DNA of 64,000 bases from Acetobacter tropicalis. GTDB taxonomy: Bacteria > Pseudomonadota > Alphaproteobacteria > Acetobacterales > Acetobacteraceae. The position numbers and the translations under genes are program-made. Location: the NCBI RefSeq assembly GCF_001580915.1, contig NZ_LHZQ01000216.1, forward strand, positions 20,789 to 84,788. The letters run 5' to 3'. Below are positions 52,646 through 60,216 of the stretch, one piece after another. The notes under the pieces were generated by a model, which saw nothing but the letters and a program-made list of their open reading frames with translations, ran no database searches and had not been told where the DNA came from. Positions within the stretch are counted from its first letter, which is position 1. Every line of letters starts with the position of its first letter.

Positions 52646-53266
52646 GTGGCGGCAGAGCGATATAGTTTCCCGGTGGATGTGCATCACAGTTCCCCCAACG
52701 GTATGCGGATGAACCGTATGCTGAGGATGTCTCGTCGGGATGTTCTTCTGGCGGGAATGGGGGCGGCTGTGGTCTCCGTAACTGCGCACGCTGCCGAGCC
52801 CCCAGAGGCATCTGCGCCGGGTGTGGCCGATGCTGCGCAGTTTCTTACGCTTTCCCTCCGTTTGACAGACCGGGAAACGCTTTCTCCTGCTATTGGCAAC
52901 GCTCTTTATGCCCGCATTGTGCAAGCTGTGCCGGAGAGAAAAGAGCAGATCAGCAGATTGCACGCGCTTTTACAGCAAAAGCACTTTGAGAGTGCGCAGG
53001 CACTGGCGAAAGCAGCCGAACAGGCTGATCCTGTCTTTAAGAATGTGATTCACGATATCATGACAGGATGGTATCGCGGGGTGGCAGCCCAGAAGGTGGT
53101 TGTCTATCGGTCCGCCCTGATGTTCGACATTACGAAAGATGCCGTCTACCCCAAGACCTACGCAACGGGTGGGCCGTTCTATTGGACATCAAAGCCGCCT
53201 GAAGTGCCGCTTCCCACGGGTGAGCCGGGGCTTTCTCCGTCCAAATTTGTTGTGGAACCAACCTGA
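52646..53266 (+). CDS. Small (Tat-exported) subunit of a membrane FAD dehydrogenase complex
   Basis: A subunit of 206 residues with a twin-arginine signal: MSRRDVLLAGMGAAVVSVTAHAAEPPE. It resembles the gamma subunits of gluconate, sorbitol and fructose dehydrogenases, which carry the Tat signal for the whole complex and hold the FAD subunit folded (the catalytic subunit has none of its own). Later stretches include LTLSLRLTDRETLSPAIGNALYARI and GWYRGVAAQKVVVYRSALMFDI. The GTG at 52646 has AGAAGG 8 bases upstream; an ATG at 52703 is the alternative start and still keeps the Tat motif. The catalytic subunit follows after 17 bases. Confidence 0.88.
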   Translation: MAAERYSFPVDVHHSSPNGMRMNRMLRMSRRDVLLAGMGAAVVSVTAHAAEPPEASAPGVADAAQFLTLSLRLTDRETLSPAIGNALYARIVQAVPERKEQISRLHALLQQKHFESAQALAKAAEQADPVFKNVIHDIMTGWYRGVAAQKVVVYRSALMFDITKDAVYPKTYATGGPFYWTSKPPEVPLPTGEPGLSPSKFVVEPT

Positions 53267-53283
53267 TAAACCGGATTTGAAAT

Positions 53284-54921
53284 ATGTCTTCTGAACAGAC
53301 TCTTAGCGCCGATGTGGTGATTGTCGGCTCCGGTGTTGCGGGAAGTTCCATCGCGAATGAACTGGCGCGGGCGGGTATTTCCGTGATTGTGCTGGAAGCC
53401 GGTCCTCGGGTGGATCGTCAGCATTTTGTGGAAAATTTTCGCAACCTGGAAAACAAGCCGTCCTATCAGGGGCCGTTTCCGGCTGTGCCGTGGGCCAGAC
53501 ATCCCCCTAACCAGATGACGCCGAATGAGTATCTGCATACGACTGGGCCGGATGCTGAAGCCTATCAGCAGGTCTATCTACGGATGATGGGTGGAACCAC
53601 GTGGCATTGGGCTGGGTGTGCATGGCGATATCTCCCCTCTGATTTCGAACTGCGGTCACGTTATGGGCAGGGGCGGGACTGGGCCCTAAAATATGATGAT
53701 CTTGAGCCGTTTTACTATCAGGCCGAGGTCATGATGGGGGTGTGCGGTCCTGATCCGGCTAAGGAAGATTTGGGTTCTCCGCGCAAGCAGCCTTACCCCA
53801 TGGACGCGTTGCCCATTTCCTATGCCGCCCAGCAGTTCCGGAAACTGATTTCCGAGAAGACACCGTTACGGGTTGTGCATGAACCGCAGGCCCGGAATAC
53901 ACGCCCGTATGATAACCGGCCTACATGCGAGGGCCATAACAACTGCATGCCCATTTGCCCTATCGGGGCCATGTATAACGGCAGTTATTCCGTCTATCAT
54001 GCAGAGGCTGCGGGTGCGCAGTTTGTGCCAAACGCCGTTGTGTACAAAATAGAACGTGATGATGCCAACAAGCGCGTAACCGCCGTGCATTACTTTGATC
54101 CTGATAAAGGATCTCATCGTGTAACGGGCAAATATTTTGTTATTGCGGCGCACTGCATTGAAACCGCAAAACTGCTTCTGGTTTCAGCAGATGATAAAAG
54201 CCCGGATGGCGTGGCGAACAGTTCCGGCCACGTTGGCCGCAACATGATGGACCATACGGGCGTACAGGTAACGTTTATCAGTGGCGATGAAGCGTTGTGG
54301 CCGGGCCGTGGGCCTTTGGAAACCAATGTGATTGACAATTTCCGAGATGGAGACTGGCGTTCGGAACGCGGTGCCTATCTTGTGCATATGGTGGATGACA
54401 ATCAGGTTGATCTGGCGACTTCTCTGGCAATTTCAAAAGGATATGTGGGCAAGGAACTGGAAGAGCAGATCCGGTATCTTGCGTCTCATACCGTAAGGTT
54501 GTTCAGCCACAATGAAGGACTGGCGGACCCTGAAAACAGGCTGACACTCAGCAAAACCTATAAGGATATTCTGGGGATTCCGCATCCGGAAGTATATTAC
54601 AAACTGCCAGAGTATACCGTAAAAAGCTGTGATCATACGCGCGGGCTTTTCAAGGATCTGATCGGCTTGATGCATGGCCGGGATGAGCAATGGACACCGG
54701 GTTATTTTCCGCAGGATCATCCCGCAGGCAGCACAATCATGGGGGTGGACCCCAAGGATTCTGTCGTGGATGGTGAGTGCCGTACGCATGATCATGAAAA
54801 CCTGTTTATTGCCAGTTCTTCCGTTTTTTCATCAGTGGGAACAGGCAATATTACGTTAACGGTTGCGGCGCTTGCTCTTCGCGTTGCGGATACGCTTAAA
54901 AAAGAACTGACACATGCCTGA
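53284..54921 (+). CDS. Catalytic GMC/FAD subunit of a membrane dehydrogenase complex (gluconate/sorbitol/fructose type)
   Basis: A 545-residue periplasmic flavoprotein. FAD motif VVIVGSGVAGSSIANELARAG at residues 11-31; MMGGTTWHWAGCAWRY near 102-117 is the family segment. The three-cysteine motif CEGHNNCMPICPIGAMYNG near residues 217-235 is that of the [3Fe-4S] cluster known in fructose and FAD-glucose dehydrogenases. The catalytic His is in HPAGSTIMG and the Asn in GTGNITLTVAAL near the C-terminus. It is like Gluconobacter FdhL in length (544) and layout, but too different by eye to name fructose as substrate. It has no signal peptide and relies on the small subunit. The cytochrome gene overlaps its end by 8 bases. 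Confidence 0.9.
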   Translation: MSSEQTLSADVVIVGSGVAGSSIANELARAGISVIVLEAGPRVDRQHFVENFRNLENKPSYQGPFPAVPWARHPPNQMTPNEYLHTTGPDAEAYQQVYLRMMGGTTWHWAGCAWRYLPSDFELRSRYGQGRDWALKYDDLEPFYYQAEVMMGVCGPDPAKEDLGSPRKQPYPMDALPISYAAQQFRKLISEKTPLRVVHEPQARNTRPYDNRPTCEGHNNCMPICPIGAMYNGSYSVYHAEAAGAQFVPNAVVYKIERDDANKRVTAVHYFDPDKGSHRVTGKYFVIAAHCIETAKLLLVSADDKSPDGVANSSGHVGRNMMDHTGVQVTFISGDEALWPGRGPLETNVIDNFRDGDWRSERGAYLVHMVDDNQVDLATSLAISKGYVGKELEEQIRYLASHTVRLFSHNEGLADPENRLTLSKTYKDILGIPHPEVYYKLPEYTVKSCDHTRGLFKDLIGLMHGRDEQWTPGYFPQDHPAGSTIMGVDPKDSVVDGECRTHDHENLFIASSSVFSSVGTGNITLTVAALALRVADTLKKELTHA

Positions 54922-56221
54922 TACCGTCCGTAAAGTTTTTGTCTCCCTTTTGGTTGCAGGCACTGTTCTGGCAGGCGTTCCTTCTCGCAGTAAAGCGGCG
55001 GATACGCCAGATGCTGCTTTGATTGAGCGCGGTGGGTATCTGGCCACGGCGGCAGATTGTGTTGCGTGCCATACCAAGCCGGGAGGCAAGCCCTTTGCCG
55101 GTGGTTTGAAAATTGCCACACCAATGGGGGATATTGTTTCCACTAACATTACGCCGGACCCTGAGCATGGGATTGGTGCTTATACTGAAGAAGACTTTGA
55201 AAAAAGTGTGCGGCACGGCATCCGTAAAGATGGTTCCTATCTTTACCCCGCCATGCCCTACGTTTCTTATTCGGGTTTGACAGATGGGGATGTGAAGGCC
55301 CTGTATGCATGGTTCATGCATGCGGTGAAACCAGTAGCGGAAACACCACCCCAAACATCTCTCTCCTTTCCGGCTAGTGTCAGAACTGCCATGGCAGGCT
55401 GGAATATGCTGGCCAATCATAATCAGGCTGAGACTGGGGATTCCGCCAGCTTTGATAAAATGCGCCGAGGGCGTTATCTGGCAAACGCGTTGGAACATTG
55501 CGGCACCTGCCATACACCGCGAAACTTCATTCTGAGCGAAAAGCAGGACCAGTATCTGGGGGGCGGACCGCTTGACGGCTGGTATGCGCCCAATATTACA
55601 TCCAGCAAAACAAGCGGGATTGGAGACTGGAGCGAGGATGATTTGGTGCGCTATCTGCAAACCGGCGCAGTTTCGGGCCGCAGTCAGGCCGCGGGGCCAA
55701 TGGCTGAGGCCGTGGAGCACAGTACCAGCCATCTGACAGACGCTGATCTTCACGCTATTGCTGCCTATATCTTGCAGGTTTCTCCTTATGATGAGGACAC
55801 GGCACACAAGCCAAGAGACAGCTTTGGCGAAGCCACGGTCCAGCCGGATATTCGCCGTGGTGATCTTACGCGAATTGATGATGTAACTGCGTTTAAAGGT
55901 GGCGCGGTTTACGGTGCAAATTGTGCGGCCTGCCATGGGGATGATGGAGCAGGGGCCCGCAACAAGTATGTACCGTCTCTGTTTGCTAATTCAGTCGTGG
56001 GGGCTTCCCGCCCGGATAACCTGATTATGACGGTACTGTATGGTGTGCATCGTACAGTAGGCAAGACAGAGGCTTTCATGCCCGGATTTGATGGGGGCTC
56101 GGATGTGCAGCGTCTGAGCGATGGTGAAGTTGCCGATGTGGTCAATTACGTGATGGCGCAGTATGGCAGCGGTAACCCCCACGTGACGGCAGATCAGGTA
56201 AAGACGTTCCATAAAAAATAG
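54914..56221 (+). CDS. Triheme cytochrome c subunit of the membrane dehydrogenase
   Basis: A 435-residue membrane-associated cytochrome. A Sec signal peptide ends near VPSRSKAADTPD. Three CXXCH heme sites are seen: CVACH at residue 49, CGTCH at 196 and CAACH at 337, each followed by a Met ligand region (for example MPYVSYSGLTDGDVKALY). This is the standard subunit that passes electrons from the GMC subunit to ubiquinone in acetic acid bacteria. The gene overlaps the end of the catalytic subunit by 8 bases. It would put substrate oxidation in the periplasm, with the product released outside the cell or taken up. Confidence 0.93.
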   Translation: MPDTVRKVFVSLLVAGTVLAGVPSRSKAADTPDAALIERGGYLATAADCVACHTKPGGKPFAGGLKIATPMGDIVSTNITPDPEHGIGAYTEEDFEKSVRHGIRKDGSYLYPAMPYVSYSGLTDGDVKALYAWFMHAVKPVAETPPQTSLSFPASVRTAMAGWNMLANHNQAETGDSASFDKMRRGRYLANALEHCGTCHTPRNFILSEKQDQYLGGGPLDGWYAPNITSSKTSGIGDWSEDDLVRYLQTGAVSGRSQAAGPMAEAVEHSTSHLTDADLHAIAAYILQVSPYDEDTAHKPRDSFGEATVQPDIRRGDLTRIDDVTAFKGGAVYGANCAACHGDDGAGARNKYVPSLFANSVVGASRPDNLIMTVLYGVHRTVGKTEAFMPGFDGGSDVQRLSDGEVADVVNYVMAQYGSGNPHVTADQVKTFHKK

Positions 56222-56253
56222 AGCGCATTATTTTCTGATGTGATCTTGAGGGC

Positions 56254-56280
56254 AGCCGGAAAACTTGATTTCTTCTGGCT
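56254..56280 (+). terminator. Possible terminator hairpin after the cytochrome gene
   Basis: AGCCGGAA (56254-56261) pairs with TTCTGGCT (56273-56280) with one G-T pair and an 11-base loop; GGG before and CCC after may add pairs. No strong T-run follows, so confidence is moderate. Confidence 0.4.
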
Positions 56281-56356
56281 TCCCGTCAGCTTTTAAACAT
56301 GCCAAAAGCCCCTGCTCATCTGGCCGGATAAGGTCATTGTTTCTGTCAGGACATTC

Positions 56357-57559
56357 ATGCTGTTTAAAACGCTTTCAGGGCAAGCCATTGCGGGACTGTG
56401 CGCACTTTTTGCCTCGACTTTTATTGCCGTAACAACAGAAGTCGCGCCTGTGGGACTTCTGATTGATATGTCACAGGCATTTCAGATCAGTGAAGGACAT
56501 GCCGGACTGGCCGTGAGCGCTTATGCGCTTCTGGTTGCGTTTGGCGCCGTGCCTTTGACGATCCTGACAGGGCGGATGGACCGTAAGTTTCTGATGCTCC
56601 TGTGCCTGATTGGGTATGTTGTCTCCAATCTTATCTCGGCTCTGGCTCCCTCATTTCTGGTGCTGTGCCTTGGCCGGGCGCTTGGTGGAGCCGCCCATGC
56701 GTTGCTGATGTCCATTGCCTCAGCCTATGCCGCTTATCTGGTGCCGGAGAAAATGACCGGGCGCGCCATTTCCTTTGTGTATGGAGGTACGTCCCTGGGG
56801 TCTGTGCTGGGCGTACCGGGGGCTGCGGCCATCGGGCATTTTGCGGGCTGGCGCGTGGCACTTTATATCATGACCGGGCTTTCCCTGCTGTTGACGCTTT
56901 TTATTGCGCTCTACCTTCCGCGCGTCCGGGCACCTGCTGGCGGCAGCCCGCAGCTTCCAACGGTAAGATCACGCTACGCCATGCGTATTTTTCTAGTGGT
57001 TGTGGCGGTGGATGCCGTATTCTTTTTTGCCCATAACCTCCTTTATACGTATGTCTCTCCGCTCCTGCTTCAGCATGGTCTGTCGGAAAGCATGTTGAGT
57101 GTAGCCTTGCTTCTGACAGGCGGGGTAAGTGTTCTGGGCCTATGGGGTGCAGGGCAAGTGGTGGATCGCTGGCCTGCGGCAGGCTTGTTTGGTGGGGGGC
57201 TGGCCATGCTTGTTGGCATGGGGCTGGTATATGGGCATCTGCTTTCTGCCTGGGCCGCCGTAGCGGCTGTAGGGATATGGTGTGCGGGGTATGCTGGCGT
57301 TATTCCCTTTGTGATGTCTGGGGCCATTCGTGCCCGTGCGACCAGTGCAGATGTGGCGGGTGCTGCCATTAACAGTGCCAGCAATTTTGGCATTTTACTC
57401 GGTTCTGCCGTGGGTGGGCATTTGCTGAGCACTTTGGGCTTTGCCGTTTTGTGTCCGGCGGCCGTTATCATCACTCTTGTGGGGATCATGCTGGCGGCGT
57501 TTAATCCCGGCGCTTTTCCCCGCACTCTTGATCATGTTGAAACAGAGCAAAGCAGTTAA
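56357..57559 (+). CDS. MFS exporter, DHA1/arabinose-efflux type
   Basis: A 400-residue transporter with 12 helices. The N-terminus reads FASTFIAVTTEVAPVGLLIDMSQAFQISEGHAGLAVSAYALLVAFGAVPLT, and the loop between helices 2 and 3 holds GRMDRKFLMLLCL, the MFS signature A region. LGRALGGAAHALLMSI and GGTSLGSVLGVPG are typical of DHA1 drug/sugar exporters such as AraJ and YdhP. AGGAC lies 6 bases before the ATG. It stands alone, running toward the export operon on the other strand. What it exports is unknown; sugar or acid products of oxidation, or a toxic compound, are possible. Confidence 0.85.
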   Translation: MLFKTLSGQAIAGLCALFASTFIAVTTEVAPVGLLIDMSQAFQISEGHAGLAVSAYALLVAFGAVPLTILTGRMDRKFLMLLCLIGYVVSNLISALAPSFLVLCLGRALGGAAHALLMSIASAYAAYLVPEKMTGRAISFVYGGTSLGSVLGVPGAAAIGHFAGWRVALYIMTGLSLLLTLFIALYLPRVRAPAGGSPQLPTVRSRYAMRIFLVVVAVDAVFFFAHNLLYTYVSPLLLQHGLSESMLSVALLLTGGVSVLGLWGAGQVVDRWPAAGLFGGGLAMLVGMGLVYGHLLSAWAAVAAVGIWCAGYAGVIPFVMSGAIRARATSADVAGAAINSASNFGILLGSAVGGHLLSTLGFAVLCPAAVIITLVGIMLAAFNPGAFPRTLDHVETEQSS

Positions 57560-57624
57560 AGAAAGCAGCCGCCAAGAGGATGGTACCCTCGTGGTATTGT
57601 CAGTCAGACTGAATGTCTGGAGAG

Positions 57625-57652
57625 AAGGGGGCGCACAAGCATCCCCTTTTTT
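57625..57652 (+). terminator. Terminator after the MFS exporter gene
   Basis: AAGGGG (57625-57630) pairs with CCCCTT (57643-57648) across a 12-base loop and runs into TTTTTT. It ends 19 bases before the convergent outer membrane channel gene. Confidence 0.6.
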
Positions 57653-57670
57653 ATTGCAAGCCGCGAAAGT

Positions 57671-59086
57671 TTAATGCCAACCGCCACCAAGAGCGTAAGA
57701 CAACGTAACCGTAGCAATCTGCTGTTGGGCTACGGCCTGCGTGAGGGCATTTTCTACGGAGAGTGTATCCAGTTTGGCATCCAGAATATCACGCAAGGTG
57801 CGCTGCCCACCTTCGTACAGCCCGCGAGCGGCGGTTTCATTGGAGCGTGATTGGCTGAGGGCGGCTGAAAGGTCCCGAATACGCTGATCCTGGCTGGTTC
57901 GTGCCTCATAGGCGTTTTCTACATCTGCGAGAGCGGAAAGCAGGGTTTTGTCGTAAGTGGCAACGGCCTCATCAAGCTGCGCATCGGCAGCCGCAATACG
58001 GGCGTGAATACGGCCTGATGTGAAAATGGGTAAATAGCTGGTCAGCGCTACAAGGCCTCCTGTGCCGGAAAGGCCTGGAATGCCATCAAAACGCAGGCGG
58101 CCATCTCCTCCAAAAAATTGTAGCCCAAAGCGGGGGAGTAGATCAGTCTTGGTGCTTCTCAGATGATAGAGACGGGCCGAGACAAGGTCTTCCGCAGCAG
58201 CAACATCCGGGCGACGGCGCAGGACGGTATCGGGGAGTTCTCCTGCGGGGGCAGGGGGAGTTATAAGGAATGTGGTGGAGACCGGAACGGTCGCGCTTTC
58301 GGGCGGTTGCCCGGCCAGAATGGCCATGCGCCGCAAGGATGCATTGAGTGCGGTTTGCAGGAGAGGACGACGGGCCTGAAGCGTGTTGATCTTTTCGTCC
58401 ACACTTTGAATATCGGATAAAACAGCCTGTCCGGCTGCAAAGCGTGCCTGTGCATACGTTTTCAGACGGTTGAGTGTGGCAAGGCTCTCCTTCAGAAGAG
58501 TGAGTTGCTTGCGGAGGGACTGAACCTGTACATAGTGTGTTGCCACATCTGCCGCTATGGCCATCTGGACGCCGTGTAGTTTTTCTTGTTCAGCCAGAAC
58601 CACGGCATGCGCGGCCTTGGTTTCAGCATGACGCCCGCCAAACAGATCAGGTTCCCAAGTGGCGGCAAGCCCTGCAAGGTGGCCATCTGTTCCGGCATCC
58701 CGCGCAGGAATATCGTAGGGATTACGCCAGTCCATCCCGCCACCTGCAATATTGCCCGTAATGCCAAGCGTCGGTCCTAAGGTGGAACGTGCGACTGCTT
58801 GAGTAGCCTCTGCCTGCAGAATGCGATCACGGGCGATGCGAAGGTCCGGATTGGCTTTCAGCGCGTTTTCAATAGCCCATGTCAGGGCGGGATCATGCCA
58901 TGCGCGCCACCATGCTGACAGGTCAGACGGTTCCCCGGCAGGATCCTGTGTGAAATGGGCAGGGACTGCCACCCTGGAGGGTGGCGCGTGGGTGGAGAAG
59001 GGAGAACATCCAGCAAGCAGCAGAACAAAGGTCAATAAAGGCTTGGGCCGGAGGAACCTGTGGGGCGTGAAAAGGTGCATTGGCAT
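57671..59086 (-). CDS. Outer membrane efflux lipoprotein, NodT family
   Basis: A 471-residue TolC-like outer membrane channel. The signal sequence ends in the lipobox LLLAGC with Cys27. The WWRAWHDPALTWAIENALKANPDLRIARDRILQAEA stretch near residues 57-92 is the first efflux domain, and AARGLYEGGQRTLRDILDAKLDTLSVENALTQAVAQQ in the last part is the second, with the NodT pattern. The start overlaps the yhhJ stop by one base (TGATG). It completes the export path made by the HlyD, RbbA and YhhJ proteins. Confidence 0.92.
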   Translation of the reverse strand: MPMHLFTPHRFLRPKPLLTFVLLLAGCSPFSTHAPPSRVAVPAHFTQDPAGEPSDLSAWWRAWHDPALTWAIENALKANPDLRIARDRILQAEATQAVARSTLGPTLGITGNIAGGGMDWRNPYDIPARDAGTDGHLAGLAATWEPDLFGGRHAETKAAHAVVLAEQEKLHGVQMAIAADVATHYVQVQSLRKQLTLLKESLATLNRLKTYAQARFAAGQAVLSDIQSVDEKINTLQARRPLLQTALNASLRRMAILAGQPPESATVPVSTTFLITPPAPAGELPDTVLRRRPDVAAAEDLVSARLYHLRSTKTDLLPRFGLQFFGGDGRLRFDGIPGLSGTGGLVALTSYLPIFTSGRIHARIAAADAQLDEAVATYDKTLLSALADVENAYEARTSQDQRIRDLSAALSQSRSNETAARGLYEGGQRTLRDILDAKLDTLSVENALTQAVAQQQIATVTLSYALGGGWH

Positions 59087-60213
59087 CAGGACTGGCTCGT
59101 CAGCATGGAACGGAAGCGCATAAGGGCGAGGGCAAGAAAGACGATGCCCGCTGCTGTAATGGCAAGGAGCGGGATTATGATCGCATCCAGCCCGGCACCC
59201 CGATAAAGAATGGCCTGGGACAGCGTGACAAATTGAGTTGTGGGGAAAAAGCGGACAATATTCTGAATAAGCGTGGGCATGTTTTCAACCGGCGTTGCTG
59301 CCCCGGACAGCAGATATGCCACGGCGTAAACCGGAACCGCCAATAGGCCAAACTGCGGCATGGTGGGGGCAACTGTTGCCAGCATAACCCCCAGCGCCGT
59401 GGCGGAGAAAAGGTAGAGCAGGGTGCAGCAGGCAAACAATGGAATGGAGCCGGCCAGATGCACGCCTAACCAGACATGCACAACCAGCCAGAGAGACAGC
59501 ATGGCCGCGATGAAAATGGCCAACCCGTTGGTGATGATCTTGGCGAGTGCAATTTCACTGGCGGTAACAGGGAGGACGAGCAGATGTTCGATCGTGCCAT
59601 GTTCCCGCTCACGGATAATGGCGGCCCCAACGAGAATGATGGAGAGAATGGTGATGTTGGTGACAATCTGCATGACCGACATGAACGGGAAGGATTCACT
59701 GTTCGGGTTGTAATAAACCCTGCTTTTGATCTGAAAGGGCATGAAGTCAGTCAAAGCGGGGGCATGTGTTGCGGCCTGCACCTCGTTCATGAAAATCTGT
59801 GTCAGGTAGGATGTGCCAAGTCCGGCCTGTGTCATGGCTGTGGCATCTACCCGGATTTGCAGCGCAGGGGAACGACCGGCCAGAACGTCCCGTTCAAAAG
59901 ATGGCGGGATATCAACAACAAAAATGAAGTCCCCTTTGTCCATACCGCTTTCTGCGGCCTCTGGCGTGGTGAGAGCCGGTGGTTTGAAGTAGGGCGGTAA
60001 GACGGCATCACGCAGTTTAAGGGAAAGCGTGGAATGGTCATGATCAATGAAGGCAACCGTTGCATTTGACACTTCGACCTTGACCCCATTGGCCACAGCC
60101 AGAACACCTGCGGTGAATGCAAACACAATCAGGGCTATCAGCACACGGTCCTGCAACAGGCTGCGTATTTCCTTGCCGCAGAGAAGGCCAATATTTGTAA
60201 GCCAGTTTTTCAT
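59086..60213 (-). CDS. yhhJ: ABC-2 type permease, YhhJ-like
   Basis: A 375-residue membrane subunit of an ABC exporter. One N-terminal helix (VLIALIVFAFTAGVLAVANG, residues 25-44) is followed by a periplasmic domain of about 130 residues and then five helices, including IIREREHGTIEHLLVLPVTASEIALAKI, the ABC2 signature near residues 200-227. It pairs with the permease half of RbbA, whose ORF ends 3 bases upstream. The outer membrane channel gene follows. The set RbbA-YhhJ with a HlyD adaptor is known from E. coli (yhiI-rbbA-yhhJ). Confidence 0.9.
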   Translation of the reverse strand: MKNWLTNIGLLCGKEIRSLLQDRVLIALIVFAFTAGVLAVANGVKVEVSNATVAFIDHDHSTLSLKLRDAVLPPYFKPPALTTPEAAESGMDKGDFIFVVDIPPSFERDVLAGRSPALQIRVDATAMTQAGLGTSYLTQIFMNEVQAATHAPALTDFMPFQIKSRVYYNPNSESFPFMSVMQIVTNITILSIILVGAAIIREREHGTIEHLLVLPVTASEIALAKIITNGLAIFIAAMLSLWLVVHVWLGVHLAGSIPLFACCTLLYLFSATALGVMLATVAPTMPQFGLLAVPVYAVAYLLSGAATPVENMPTLIQNIVRFFPTTQFVTLSQAILYRGAGLDAIIIPLLAITAAGIVFLALALMRFRSMLTSQS

Positions 60214-60216
60214 GCC

